Positions 53,381 through 62,965 are shown, counted from the stretch's first letter. The stretch: DNA of 64,000 bases from Allolucifera butyrica (GCF_900476375.1 NZ_UPPP01000060.1:1-64000), one strand, 5' to 3'. Numbers and translations: made by a program. The notes: generated by a model not told the origin, from the letters alone.

Positions 53381-54433
53381 TTATCCGCCATTTTTATCCG
53401 GAACCCACTTTTTCAAATCCGTAATAAATGCCGTAACCGCACTCTCCGGAGTAGCCCAGGAAGTGACAAGACGGACCGCTGAGCTGTCGTCATCAACTTT
53501 CTCCCACACATAAAAGGAATAGTTCTCCTGCAGCTTGGCAATCAGTTCATTGGGCAGGATCGGAAAGATTTGATTGGAAGGAGACCTTGTCAGGAAAGAA
53601 TAGCCGGCAAGGCTGATTGCCTGCCGCAGCCTGCCTGCCATTCCGTTGGCGTGCTTTGCCAGCTCGAAGTACAGATTGTCCCGGAAAAGTTCCAGAAACT
53701 GCAGCCCCAAAAGCTTGCCCTTGGCCAACAGCGCCCCCTTTTGCTTCATATGGAAGCGAAAATCCGCTTGCAGCGAATCCCGGCAGATAACAAGCGCTTC
53801 GCCCAAAAGAGCGCCGTTTTTGGTCCCGCCGATATAAAAGGCATCAACGCATGCCGCCAGCTCTGAAAGTTCCATATCATTCTCTTCCGAGCACAAAGCG
53901 GAACCTAACCGTGCTCCGTCAACATACAAAAAGAGATTATTTTCCCGGCAAAACCGGCTGATCTCTTCCAGTTCGCTCTTCTTATAAATCGAGCCGATTT
54001 CCGTGGGATTCGAAATATAAATTAGTCTGGGTTTTACCATATGTTCGTCAGTATGACTATCAACAACCGTCTTAATCTGTCCGGCAGTCAATTTCCCATC
54101 ACTGACCGCCACGGAAATAATTTTATGCCCCGTAGCCTCAATCGCTCCGGTCTCGTGCACCAGAATATGACCGGTATTGGCGGCAATAATGGCCTCGTGC
54201 GGCCGTAAAAATGCTGAAATCGCGGTGAGATTCGTTTGCGTACCGCCGGCAAAGAGATGAATTTCAATATCCGTGCGGCCGATCCTTTGCTTTAGCAATT
54301 CCACTGCTCTTGCCGTATAGGAATCCTCGCCATAGCCTTCCGTCTGCTCCAGGTTGGTGTCCAGCAAAGCCCTTACTATTCTAGGATGGGCTCCTTCACT
54401 GTAGTCGTTTTTAAAACTATACATTTTGTACAT
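53381..54433 (-). CDS. Low-specificity threonine aldolase-type PLP lyase
   Basis: About 350 aa from ATG 54433 (AAAGGGG close upstream; ATG 54424 is also possible; the frame is open to 54538). Fold-type I PLP enzyme that cleaves threonine to glycine and acetaldehyde. It has YSEGAHPRIVRALLDTN, FAGGTQTNLTA, VDGARLGSAL with the PLP-ring Asp, and the Lys in YIGGTKNGALLGEA. Length matches. Glycine made here may relate to the adjacent TRIC-family gene, but the genes are separately transcribed. Confidence 0.9.
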   Translation of the reverse strand: MYKMYSFKNDYSEGAHPRIVRALLDTNLEQTEGYGEDSYTARAVELLKQRIGRTDIEIHLFAGGTQTNLTAISAFLRPHEAIIAANTGHILVHETGAIEATGHKIISVAVSDGKLTAGQIKTVVDSHTDEHMVKPRLIYISNPTEIGSIYKKSELEEISRFCRENNLFLYVDGARLGSALCSEENDMELSELAACVDAFYIGGTKNGALLGEALVICRDSLQADFRFHMKQKGALLAKGKLLGLQFLELFRDNLYFELAKHANGMAGRLRQAISLAGYSFLTRSPSNQIFPILPNELIAKLQENYSFYVWEKVDDDSSAVRLVTSWATPESAVTAFITDLKKWVPDKNGG

Positions 54434-54550
54434 AAACCCCTTTAGTCTGATCCAAATATCAGATTTATCGTATGCTGCTTTTATTATAACATTTTCCAGC
54501 CCTAACAGGACCGCCAAAAAGGGCCGTTTTTTCCCCATTGCTTGCCGGCC

Positions 54551-55183
54551 TTATTTTGCATCCGGTACCTGAGACGTTGGCACCTTGTCCATATATCCGT
54601 CCCCGGTATTTTTTACGATATATGATTCGGGATGCTTAAGCCATTGGCCTACCAATACGCAAACAATAACTACACCAAATAAAATACCTGCCGTAACCTG
54701 AAATCCGGAATGCCAGTCCGTTTCCACCCGGGACCAGGATATGGCGGCTGCCAGCCCATACCATACCCAGCTGAACCGCGGAAAAAACAAGGTTAACAGA
54801 AAAGCCATCCCGAAGGCATGCGTGGCATGTCCGCTGGGAAACCCGCCGGCTCCGCCGTTAGGCCTTCGTGTCCAGGGACCAAAATGGATCAGCTTCGTTC
54901 CCTGAACCACGACCCATACAAAAAAATCCAATTTCAGCGTCAAGCTTATAATGCTGCGAAGGCGTTTGCGCCAGGCCCAACCAATAATTAAAAAATTCGT
55001 CAATATCAGAAACAGGTTGTTGCCCGGACCGCCAAGGAAATCCGCGATACGGAACACTGTCAGGTTGTCTGATTTCGGCATCCCATTTACGATGCCGGCA
55101 GTGATTGAACCAACAAGCAGCGCCATCGCCATTGCCTTTGACCAGCTGCTCTTATCTCTCATCCATTCCCAAATCGGCATCAA
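54551..55183 (-). CDS. PAP2-family lipid phosphatase (DOLPP1-like motif)
   Basis: 210 aa with ~5 membrane segments. PAP2 motifs: KLIHFGPWTRRP (K-x6-RP type), GFPSGHATHA, and SRVETDWHSGFQV, where the usual final Asp is Gln. This HxxxQ variant is the form seen in dolichyl-diphosphatase-like proteins, as far as I recall. It would split a polyprenyl pyrophosphate or phosphatidate. It lies 12 nt downstream of the GT39 gene on the same strand and fits polyprenyl carrier recycling. Confidence 0.85.
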   Translation of the reverse strand: MMPIWEWMRDKSSWSKAMAMALLVGSITAGIVNGMPKSDNLTVFRIADFLGGPGNNLFLILTNFLIIGWAWRKRLRSIISLTLKLDFFVWVVVQGTKLIHFGPWTRRPNGGAGGFPSGHATHAFGMAFLLTLFFPRFSWVWYGLAAAISWSRVETDWHSGFQVTAGILFGVVIVCVLVGQWLKHPESYIVKNTGDGYMDKVPTSQVPDAK

Positions 55184-55195
55184 ACCATCGCTCCC

Positions 55196-56722
55196 TTACT
55201 GTCCGTATGGAAGTGGAAAATCAGCCCGGAAATTTTGCGCCTGATATAAAACCAGTTCAATTTCCGGTCTTCCGCCCCGCAGAATCTTTACTGTTCCCAA
55301 CGGCTGAATATGTTGAAAATAGGGGCGGTACCCGGTCACTATCTTCTCCGCCGCTTGTTTACGGCCTATAATCAAGGCCCTTTTTCCCTTAAAATCAGCC
55401 TGAGCATGGAGAAACGCAAAATGATGCGGCTCACGGCTAAGACATAATACCGGCAGTTTACCGCCAAGAATATAGTCAATTTTCCCGGCATCAATCCAGT
55501 TTCCGGCAACAACAAATGTATTTTCAGCGGTAAGCAGCCCTGTCCGGGCCAGATAGTCCGGCAGTTGCTTCCAATCCAGCGCCTCCACCGTCGGGTCACC
55601 GGACCTAAACCAATCCGGTTCCAGGTCGCGCATCCAGCCGGTAGCAGTATGACTGCCTAACAGCAGGATAATAACTAAAAAGATGGCAACCGAACCTTGT
55701 AACCACCATCTTACCGCCCGGTAATGTATCCTTTCCGTTACCGCCCTTCCCAGCAAAGGCACGGCGAAAAGATAGCCGGGAGCCTGCCAGTGAAACAAGC
55801 CCTGTGCTCCCCACATTGTGGCAATGGTAAAAATCGCAACCGGCCCGACAGCCAGACAACAAAGAAACCAGCAACGGGATTGCAGAAGATTTTCTGACGC
55901 CCGGCCGGGACCGGCCAATATATTTTTACCCAAAACCCACACCAAAGGCCCCCATATCCAGGGAAGCAGCCATACTGCCTGTCCGGCCACATTAATAAGC
56001 ATTTTCTCCGGCTGAAAACCGGTTGCCGCCGCCCGGCCACCCTGGAAGAAAAATGAAATCCAGTGATGTTGCTGATTCCATACAATAACGGGTGAGAAAA
56101 TCAGCAACGCCGTCAAAAGAGCAAGGTATGGGTCCGGTCGCCTTAACCAGAAACGGTGGCGGCTACTGGTCATCAGAAATAAGAAGGTGCCTAATACCAG
56201 GAATACTCCATGGTACTTGCTCAACAGGCTGAAGCCAAGAAAGATACCACTTAGGATCCACCGGCGGGTCTGGCCGGCGGTAGAGAAGAAAAACAGGTCC
56301 GTCATTGTCAAAGCTGTCGCCAGCAGGAAAAACAGCAGGGGACCATCCGGCAGAATCCAACTGCCTGTACTTAACCCAAATACGGCTGAAACATTCAGGA
56401 TCAAAGCTGCATAAACGCCAGTCCATTGTCCGAACAGCTTTGCTCCAAGACGGTACATCAGCCAGGTCGTCCCGGCAAACAGCAGCACAAAGGGCAACCG
56501 CAGGATCAATGCGCTTTCACTCTTGGCCAGGTGGCTGGTCAGCCACACAATCCAAAGGTGAAGCGGCGGATGGTCGAAATAACTTAAACTGAAAACACGG
56601 GCCACGGCTGCGACATACGATTCATCCACGCCCAACCCTATCGATCCGGCAAGAACCAGCCGGATTGCCGCGCTAATCCCGATTATGAACGCCACACTCT
56701 GTTGAGGAGAAATACGTTTCAT
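55196..56722 (-). CDS. GT39-type polyprenyl-sugar dependent glycosyltransferase
   Basis: 508 aa with a dozen or so membrane segments. It begins AFIIGISAAIRLVLAGSIGLGVDESYVA, where the Asp-Glu pair after the first helix matches the ArnT/PMT catalytic loop, and has FDHPPLHLWI. Such enzymes move a sugar from a polyprenyl phosphate to lipid A, a glycan or protein on the outer face. The sugar acceptor is not known. Operon order is gtrA, polyprenyl-P-sugar synthase, this gene, PAP2. Confidence 0.88.
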   Translation of the reverse strand: MKRISPQQSVAFIIGISAAIRLVLAGSIGLGVDESYVAAVARVFSLSYFDHPPLHLWIVWLTSHLAKSESALILRLPFVLLFAGTTWLMYRLGAKLFGQWTGVYAALILNVSAVFGLSTGSWILPDGPLLFFLLATALTMTDLFFFSTAGQTRRWILSGIFLGFSLLSKYHGVFLVLGTFLFLMTSSRHRFWLRRPDPYLALLTALLIFSPVIVWNQQHHWISFFFQGGRAAATGFQPEKMLINVAGQAVWLLPWIWGPLVWVLGKNILAGPGRASENLLQSRCWFLCCLAVGPVAIFTIATMWGAQGLFHWQAPGYLFAVPLLGRAVTERIHYRAVRWWLQGSVAIFLVIILLLGSHTATGWMRDLEPDWFRSGDPTVEALDWKQLPDYLARTGLLTAENTFVVAGNWIDAGKIDYILGGKLPVLCLSREPHHFAFLHAQADFKGKRALIIGRKQAAEKIVTGYRPYFQHIQPLGTVKILRGGRPEIELVLYQAQNFRADFPLPYGQ

Positions 56723-56747
56723 ACTCAGCTCCTTCTATTGGCCTGGA

Positions 56748-57503
56748 TTAAGGCAGCGGGGGAGCCGCTTGTGCTGTATCCGTTCCAGCCTTTAGCCTTT
56801 TTCTGTCCAGCCGCAATTTCCAAACCATAACAATTGCTTCGGCAAAAATGCGGTAAGACATCTTGGAATGTCCTGTCAATCGTTCCTCAAAAACAATGGG
56901 CACTTCCTTAATACGAAACCCTTTGAGGAAAGCGCGGTACGTCATTTCAATCTGAAAGGAATAGCCATTCGACTTTATTTCGGCCAAATTGATTTGTTCC
57001 AGAACTTCCCGCCGGAAACACTTGAAGCCGCCTGTTAAATCCTGAAAAGGCAGTCCAAGGATAAACCGCGAATACAGACTGCCGCCACGGCTGATAAGGC
57101 GTCTAAGCAGTGACCAGTTTCTTACTCCGCCGCCGCTCACATACCGGCTGCCAAGTACCAGGTCGCATTCTTTCACGGCCTGCAAAAAAGACGGTAAATG
57201 GCGGGGATTGTGGGAGAGATCTCCATCCATTTCAAAGATATATTGATACTTCCGTTCCAAGGCCCATTTAAAACCCGCCAAATAAGCCGTCCCCAGTCCT
57301 AGTTTCCCGGTCCTTTCTATAAGAAACAGCGAGCCTTTATAGCGGGTATTCATTAGATAGCTCGCCAATTTGCCGGTACCGTCGGGAGAATTGTCGTCAA
57401 CGACCAGCACATGCATATCTGCCACGGCCTTATATATACCCTCCAGAAGTTCTCCCAGATTATCCCGTTCGTTATAAGTTGGAACGATAACGAGCTGCAT
57501 CAT
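56748..57503 (-). CDS. Polyprenyl-phosphate hexose synthase (DPM1-like GT2)
   Basis: 251 aa GT2 enzyme. Motifs: LVIVPTYNERDNLGELL, VDDNSPDGTG, MDGDLSHNPRHLP (the DxD-like site), and DLTGGFKCFRRE; these match dolichol/undecaprenyl-phosphate mannose or glucose synthases. It makes the carrier-linked sugar used by the GT39 protein. Start 57503 (or 57500) overlaps gtrA by about 32 nt. No C-terminal membrane pair, so it is the soluble/peripheral type. Confidence 0.92.
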   Translation of the reverse strand: MMQLVIVPTYNERDNLGELLEGIYKAVADMHVLVVDDNSPDGTGKLASYLMNTRYKGSLFLIERTGKLGLGTAYLAGFKWALERKYQYIFEMDGDLSHNPRHLPSFLQAVKECDLVLGSRYVSGGGVRNWSLLRRLISRGGSLYSRFILGLPFQDLTGGFKCFRREVLEQINLAEIKSNGYSFQIEMTYRAFLKGFRIKEVPIVFEERLTGHSKMSYRIFAEAIVMVWKLRLDRKRLKAGTDTAQAAPPLP

Positions 57504-57897
57504 AAATTTCCTTTCCGGCCTTTTCCCGAAATGTAATCAGGTAATTCAGCGCAAAGTTACATACGCTGACAGTCCCGATTGCAGAAAGCTGGGCCAATAT
57601 TTTGTTAAAATTCCCATATCCGACCAGTAAATAAAGAACTATGAGATTAACCCCAAGATTAGCCAGACTTATCGTGAGAAAAGTAATATATTTCCGGCAT
57701 ATACCAATATCCACGGCCCGTCCTTTGAAGGTCCATAGCAGATTCCAGATGAAATTGTTGGTTACTGCCGCCAGAAAGGCGCATACGGCAGCGAAAAGGT
57801 AATTGCCGGTCCAGTTTATAATCGGTACATAGAACGCCATATTAACGCCAACACCGGTTAATCCCACCAGCATAAACTTAATTAACATCTTGAACAA
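57472..57897 (-). CDS. GtrA-family membrane protein (putative lipid-linked sugar flippase)
   Basis: 141 aa with four membrane segments (residues ~8-30, 35-55, 75-98, 105-125). KFMLVGLTGVGVNMAFYV and NNFIWNLLWTFKG match the GtrA/DPMS flippase family. It would move the polyprenyl-linked sugar across the membrane for the GT39 enzyme. First gene of the four-gene cluster; a terminator lies upstream at 58040-58074. Confidence 0.9.
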   Translation of the reverse strand: MFKMLIKFMLVGLTGVGVNMAFYVPIINWTGNYLFAAVCAFLAAVTNNFIWNLLWTFKGRAVDIGICRKYITFLTISLANLGVNLIVLYLLVGYGNFNKILAQLSAIGTVSVCNFALNYLITFREKAGKEIYDAARYRSNL

Positions 57898-58039
57898 TTG
57901 TTTATCTCCATCAATTCAAACTCATCCTCTGGATTCTCGCCATGGCTTTACTTTAGTTTCATTGTATAAATCCGGTTAATTGGCAACAAGGCAGTTTGTG
58001 TTAATTTTTTCTTAATCTTTAGGCAAATAAGCAGAATAA

Positions 58040-58074
58040 AAAAACGCCATTTGTTAACAACAAATGACGTTTTT
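58040..58074 (-). terminator. Terminator after the PagL-like gene
   Basis: AAAAACGCCATTTGTT / AACAAATGACGTTTTT arms (one mismatch), T-run on the minus strand. Confidence 0.85.
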
Positions 58075-58114
58075 CTTATTCACAGCCTCGTTATAACTTG
58101 GAATTCCTATCAAT

Positions 58115-58702
58115 TTAAAATTTCGTTACAAAACCCAATGAAACGCCCCGGGCGTTATAGCCAGGATTATGCGATCTAAAACCGTTAGAAACATGCATGA
58201 ACAGATAGCCGATATTTACGGAAGAGTCTTCGCTAATTTTATAAATTAAGCGAGGCCCGAACCGCCACATAAAATTATAACATCTTCCGCCGGCCGGAAA
58301 TGCTTTGTCATATACAATAAATCCACCGCTCATATCAAATGCTCCATATAGTTTTCCGGAAAATTGTTTTTCATTGCGAATCATGTAAACAGGTCCGACA
58401 CCGACAGCGGAACTGTCTTGCGTCTGATGATTATCATCTATTATGTGCCCATGCGGCCGGGTGATTGTAATGCCTCTATATACAGATCTATTATTTTTTT
58501 CCGAAATCTTCTCAAGTATATGTAGTGACCCCGTATCAATATAGCGGTCGTTGAAATGAACGTGGGTCAAGTAGTCCCAATCCAGTTCAACAGGATTATC
58601 CTGTCCAGTCTTGGAGTCGGCCGCATAACAATAGGACGTTTCCGGCATCCACATCAGTAAGAAACTAATAACAATTCCTATATAAATTAATCTACGCACC
58701 AT
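58115..58702 (-). CDS. PagL-like outer-membrane acyl hydrolase
   Basis: 195 aa. A signal peptide (~1-27, ends SYCYAAD) precedes an eight-strand barrel-like region ending in Phe (VSLGFVTKF), a common outer-membrane insertion signal. The HxS motif of lipid A 3-O-deacylases is present as YLFMHVSNGF, followed by HNPGYN. In Pseudomonas PagL the third residue is Glu; here an Asn is found. It may remove or bind an acyl chain of lipid A. Evidence that the host has an outer membrane. Confidence 0.78.
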   Translation of the reverse strand: MVRRLIYIGIVISFLLMWMPETSYCYAADSKTGQDNPVELDWDYLTHVHFNDRYIDTGSLHILEKISEKNNRSVYRGITITRPHGHIIDDNHQTQDSSAVGVGPVYMIRNEKQFSGKLYGAFDMSGGFIVYDKAFPAGGRCYNFMWRFGPRLIYKISEDSSVNIGYLFMHVSNGFRSHNPGYNARGVSLGFVTKF

Positions 58703-58924
58703 ACAATACTCCTCGAATTATTTTTCTATAGTGTTAGCCATATGGCTGGTTATTATGAAAAAATAACCATGGTTTTCTTTTCAAACATGCTTTATATTCT
58801 ATATAATTGATTATTTTCCCTGCTAAATTATCAGGCATCGAAAAGATTTTGTTACTTTTATGGACATGTGCCGTCACTGACATGTCCTATGGCATGCCGA
58901 TATCATTCATTTATGACAAATGAG

Positions 58925-60418
58925 TTATGTTAAGAGAACCAGTCCTCGCCTTAGGAGGGATCTGACTGCCGCCAAGACCGCCTTTTTATTAAGATTAAGT
59001 CCGTCGGAAAGTACAAAAAGCTCCGGCAATGACAGCGGTTTCTCTATTAGCGTAAGGACATCCCGCTCAACAGGTTCAAGCAATTGCGAAATAGAAAGAG
59101 CTTTCCCCAACAATTTAGCCTGAGTATTTGCGTATAATGGATTGCCTAGCACTCTCGCCTCCATGAGCCCTATTGGTCCTGTTCGGCGCACCTTACTATA
59201 CTCAAGGATTTCATATAAATCAGGTTTACAAGCCATGCGTTCTGCGAGAAAAGTTGTCTCTACTTCGGCACCGCAGTCGGTATTAGGTGGTTGAGCTTCC
59301 TCGCTTCGGGTCCAGGGCAGACCCAGTTTCGGATCGCTCCATTGGAAAGCAAGAAGAACGGAGACGACACGAGAATAACCCTGGGTCCTAAGATTATTTG
59401 CCCAAGCGTGTACCGAGCTAAAAAAGGCATCGTAAGTATCATCACCATTAGCATGTCCAATGGCATAACTTGCAGCAGAGTGCTCACGCAGACGCAGAAT
59501 GTGGATATCCATCGGGGCACCTCCGAGCCATTCACGCAGTCGGTCTGAAAGCGGTTCATCTTCCCGCTCGCCTAACTCGGTAACAATTTGTGCGATCCCT
59601 CCCGGCGCTAGATGATTTGGTAACCCAGCAATAATCCGACGTTGAACCTCTTCACCCGAGCACCCGCCATCGCGAAACTGCAGGGCATCAACAGGTGATG
59701 GTACAAACGGGGGGTTTGCCGTTATAAGGTCAAAGCGCTCTTGGCCAACTGGTTCATAAAGATCTCCCACAAGAACTCTAACATTTGTTACACCTGAGGC
59801 ATGGGCATTGAATCGGGTACATCTCGCAGCACGAGGGTTAATGTCAACGGCAAGCACTCGCTGGGAGTGGGTAGCCGCGAGAAGGGCCTGGACACCCGAG
59901 CCTGTGCAGAGATCAAGGGTAGAACCGACAGACCTGCGTACTGTAGCACGTGCAAGCCAGCGGCTATCGGTACCAATGAACATCACTTGGTCATACGGAA
60001 CATCGCTGTATCCCGGATGGGAAAGTTTAGGCCAAGCATGGTCCGAAAAGATCAAGCGATTCCCAATGGGAAAGAGCGAAGCACGTGCCTGCGCGAGGCC
60101 CTTCTCGTCAATTGAAAGGATTCCCGTCCGGATTAGGACTTCCTGGTCGTCCTTACCGCATAATCGATTGAGTTCATCCATCGGAATCATGCCTTGCAAA
60201 AGAAAAAGATCAATAGCCGAAGCCACTGTGTCACGGACCGCGAGCCGTTCTTCACGGTAAATAGGCAGGGCACGCCACTGGAGATCGGTAATATCTGAAA
60301 CCCCTAGGCGTTCACAAACCTTTGCTTCGCAGTAGCCAACGCGGGCAATATGTGATACAGCATTGTGGAGGGCTGGGGCATCCGTATCATCTACCAGAAA
60401 AGTTGCAGACTCGTTCAT
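58925..60418 (-). CDS. Class I SAM-dependent methyltransferase with N-terminal extension
   Basis: 497 aa. The Rossmann methyltransferase is in residues ~165-310 with STLDLCTGSGVQALLAAT (motif I) and DLITANPPFVPSP, the NPPF motif of enzymes acting on amide or base nitrogens. The N-terminal ~150 and C-terminal ~180 residues, the latter ending in a winged-helix-like stretch, are not recognised but resemble proteins in actinobacteria. Its codon use looks unlike that of its neighbours. ATG 60418 follows GGAGGAATACC. May act on a ribosomal protein, RNA or small molecule. Confidence 0.8.
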   Translation of the reverse strand: MNESATFLVDDTDAPALHNAVSHIARVGYCEAKVCERLGVSDITDLQWRALPIYREERLAVRDTVASAIDLFLLQGMIPMDELNRLCGKDDQEVLIRTGILSIDEKGLAQARASLFPIGNRLIFSDHAWPKLSHPGYSDVPYDQVMFIGTDSRWLARATVRRSVGSTLDLCTGSGVQALLAATHSQRVLAVDINPRAARCTRFNAHASGVTNVRVLVGDLYEPVGQERFDLITANPPFVPSPVDALQFRDGGCSGEEVQRRIIAGLPNHLAPGGIAQIVTELGEREDEPLSDRLREWLGGAPMDIHILRLREHSAASYAIGHANGDDTYDAFFSSVHAWANNLRTQGYSRVVSVLLAFQWSDPKLGLPWTRSEEAQPPNTDCGAEVETTFLAERMACKPDLYEILEYSKVRRTGPIGLMEARVLGNPLYANTQAKLLGKALSISQLLEPVERDVLTLIEKPLSLPELFVLSDGLNLNKKAVLAAVRSLLRRGLVLLT

Positions 60419-60565
60419 CGTTCAAGGTATTCCTCCTTCTACAGAATGGATTTCGGGCTTCTCGGTATTCTTATATCCAAAGCAACAATATAAACGTTTC
60501 TTCAACCACCTGATCATCTGTCCCGCTTACCTCCTACACCTTGAATAAAAATTATTTTTGCACCG

Positions 60566-61045
60566 TTACCAGTGATACGGTTCACCCCGGCTGATTTTAA
60601 ATGATCGGTAGATTTGTTCCACCAGCAAGAGACGGATCATCTGATGGGTGAAAGTCAGGCGGGAAAAGGACAGCCGCTCGCTGGCGGCTGTCCTTATGTT
60701 AGATGCCAAACCGAAGGCGCCGCCGATAACAAAGGTAACGTCGCTTTGTCCGGCAAGTGCCAGAGCATCAAATTTAGCCGATAATTCTTCGGAAGAAACG
60801 GGTTTGCCGGCTACATCCAGGACAATGAGATAGCTGTTCTCCCGGATGCTTTTCAGCAGCCGTTCCCCTTCCCGGGTCAATATTTTGTCCTTTTCCGCCG
60901 CCGAAGGACGGTCCGGCATTTTTTCCTCGTCCAGTTCGGTGATGTCCAAACGGCAATACGGCCCCAGACGTTTGACGAATTCACCGATCCCGGCACTTAA
61001 ATATTTTTCTTTAATCTTGCCGACGGCTATGATAGAAATCCGCAT
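60566..61045 (-). CDS. rlmH: 23S rRNA pseudouridine-1915 N3-methyltransferase
   Basis: 159 aa, exact family length. SPOUT fold with a knot: MRISIIAVGKIKEKYL at the start, then VTFVIGGAFGL and the C-terminal HQMIRLLLVEQIYRSFKISRGEPYHW. Methylates a pseudouridine in helix 69 of 23S rRNA. It starts 3 nt after the htrA stop, in the usual walJ-htrA-rlmH order. Confidence 0.97.
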   Translation of the reverse strand: MRISIIAVGKIKEKYLSAGIGEFVKRLGPYCRLDITELDEEKMPDRPSAAEKDKILTREGERLLKSIRENSYLIVLDVAGKPVSSEELSAKFDALALAGQSDVTFVIGGAFGLASNIRTAASERLSFSRLTFTHQMIRLLLVEQIYRSFKISRGEPYHW

Positions 61046-61048
61046 AAG

Positions 61049-62152
61049 CTACTGGGCCGGCATTTCTTCGAGCGTGACACTAACCGTTGTAGTCTGTCCG
61101 TTGCGAGAAAAGACTACATTCACGGTACTGCCTACCTGCTGGGCATCAAGTATGGCGCGAAGATCCGGCACACTGTTTGTTTCCGTACCGGCAACATTCA
61201 GGATAATATCCCCCTGCCGGATTCCGGCTTTATAAGCCGGTCCGTTTTTTACCACCTTTGCCACATATACGCCCTTGTCAATAGTAAGTTCGTACCCATA
61301 GCGAGCGGCGGAATTCTTATCAAGCAGTCCAACGCCGAGATAGGACCGGACAACCTTGCCTTTTTCGATAAGGGACTGTAATATGGGACGGGCACTGTTG
61401 ATCGGAATGGCAAAGCCGATCCCCTCCACGCCGGAGACGGACACTTTGGCACTGTTAATGCCGACAACCAGACCATCCGCATTAACCAGAGCGCCGCCCG
61501 AATTACCGGGATTAATCGCCGCATCGGTTTGTATCAGTTTGAAACGGCGGTCGCCGATTTCAATCGACCGGTTCAAAGCGCTGATCACGCCGGCCGTTAC
61601 ACTGCCCTGAAACTCAAGACCCAGCGGATTCCCGATAGCAATGGCCGGTTCCCCCACCATCAGAGAATCGGAATCGCCAAATTTAGCTACCGGCAAGCCC
61701 GTTAGATCCACCTTTACGACGGCCAGGTCAGTGGCCGGATCGGTACCCACTACTTTACCTTTCACCGTGCGTCCGTCCGATAAGGAAACAACCAGTTCCT
61801 GGGCGTTTTCCACTACATGGTTGTTGGTGGCTATGTAGCCGTTAGAATCAAAAATCACACCCGAACCGGTGCCTTGTTCCACCAGCACCTTGCGGTTGAA
61901 ATAGTCCTGGGCATAGGCCTTATTGGTAATGCCTACCACCGCCGGACCGACCATTTGAGCCGCACGGACAATCGGCGTATTGCGGGCTTCGGATAATGGC
62001 GCGTTAACAGGCGGTTTTAGCGCTCCTGACCGGGGTGCATCGCCCTTGGGGTCCGGTTTGCCCAAAGCACAGCCGGTCACCAAGCCTCCACCAATCAAAG
62101 CGCCGAGAATTGCCACTACGATATAGGGAGCAAAGCGCTTAAAAAAGGCCAT
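61049..62152 (-). CDS. htrA: S1C serine protease HtrA/DegP-type with one PDZ domain
   Basis: About 367 aa from ATG 62152 (GGAGG upstream). An N-terminal membrane anchor (PYIVVAILGALIGGGLVTG) is followed by a trypsin-like domain with His in TNNHVV, Asp in ATDLAVVK and Ser in GNSGGAL, then a PDZ domain. Degrades misfolded envelope proteins. It overlaps walJ by 14 nt. Standard in Firmicutes beside walJ and rlmH. Confidence 0.96.
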   Translation of the reverse strand: MAFFKRFAPYIVVAILGALIGGGLVTGCALGKPDPKGDAPRSGALKPPVNAPLSEARNTPIVRAAQMVGPAVVGITNKAYAQDYFNRKVLVEQGTGSGVIFDSNGYIATNNHVVENAQELVVSLSDGRTVKGKVVGTDPATDLAVVKVDLTGLPVAKFGDSDSLMVGEPAIAIGNPLGLEFQGSVTAGVISALNRSIEIGDRRFKLIQTDAAINPGNSGGALVNADGLVVGINSAKVSVSGVEGIGFAIPINSARPILQSLIEKGKVVRSYLGVGLLDKNSAARYGYELTIDKGVYVAKVVKNGPAYKAGIRQGDIILNVAGTETNSVPDLRAILDAQQVGSTVNVVFSRNGQTTTVSVTLEEMPAQ

Positions 62153-62942
62153 TTTCTTTTTTCCTCCTGTCACGGTGAGTATAACTAGCTGTACGGTCTG
62201 GATACGTGAGGTAGAGGGAAAAGTCTTTTTCCTCTTCGAGACCTTGTTCCTGCAAAATTGTTTTCACTGTAGACGCCGCCAGTTCAGGACGGTTATTTTC
62301 CCGGCTAAGATGGGCCAGCAAAACGTCCGTATGCTGTTTCCGGTCCAGGCGGGCCAATAACCAGCCGGCATCCACATTGGAAAGATGCCCCCGGTTGCTC
62401 ATGATGCGTTGTTTGAGAAACCAGGGATAGGAGCCGGTTTTTAACATATCAAGGTCGTGGTTGGACTCCAGCACCATCGCATCCGAACAGGACAACGCTT
62501 TTTTTACGGTGCCGGTTGCAAACCCCAGGTCGGTAGCCACACTGCATTTGTAGTGACGGTGAAAGAAATTAAATCCTACGGGGTCGGCGGCATCATGCGA
62601 AATATTAAAAGCCTCCACCTTTACATCCCCGATATCCAAACCGCAATCCAATGTGCAGCAGCATTCTTCCACTACTTCCACCGGCATTGCCTCCCAGGCA
62701 GCCGCCCGGGCGTAAACGGGAAGATGGTACTTCCTGGTGAGAGTCGTTAAGCCGGCCACATGGTCACGATGCTCATGGGTTAAAAGAATACCGTCCAAAT
62801 CTTCTACCGCCGTACCGATTGCAGACAGGCCTTGCTTAATTCGTCTGGCGCTAATCCCGGCATCTACCAATAGTTTTGTATTTTCAAATTGTAAAAAAAT
62901 AGCGTTTCCCGTGCTGCCGCTGGCCAGGACATGGATTTCCAT
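62139..62942 (-). CDS. walJ: Metallo-beta-lactamase-fold hydrolase WalJ (YycJ)
   Basis: About 267 aa from ATG 62942 (GAGGAG 12 nt upstream). The metal site HEHRDHV is clear, with a later His in NISHDAADP and Asp in ATDLGF. YycJ/WalJ is a DNA exonuclease-like protein linked to DNA damage response in B. subtilis. The usual walRKHI genes are not upstream; instead a phosphomannomutase is there. Confidence 0.94.
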   Translation of the reverse strand: MEIHVLASGSTGNAIFLQFENTKLLVDAGISARRIKQGLSAIGTAVEDLDGILLTHEHRDHVAGLTTLTRKYHLPVYARAAAWEAMPVEVVEECCCTLDCGLDIGDVKVEAFNISHDAADPVGFNFFHRHYKCSVATDLGFATGTVKKALSCSDAMVLESNHDLDMLKTGSYPWFLKQRIMSNRGHLSNVDAGWLLARLDRKQHTDVLLAHLSRENNRPELAASTVKTILQEQGLEEEKDFSLYLTYPDRTASYTHRDRRKKENGLF

Positions 62943-62965
62943 AGTACTGCATTTCTCCTCTTTTA

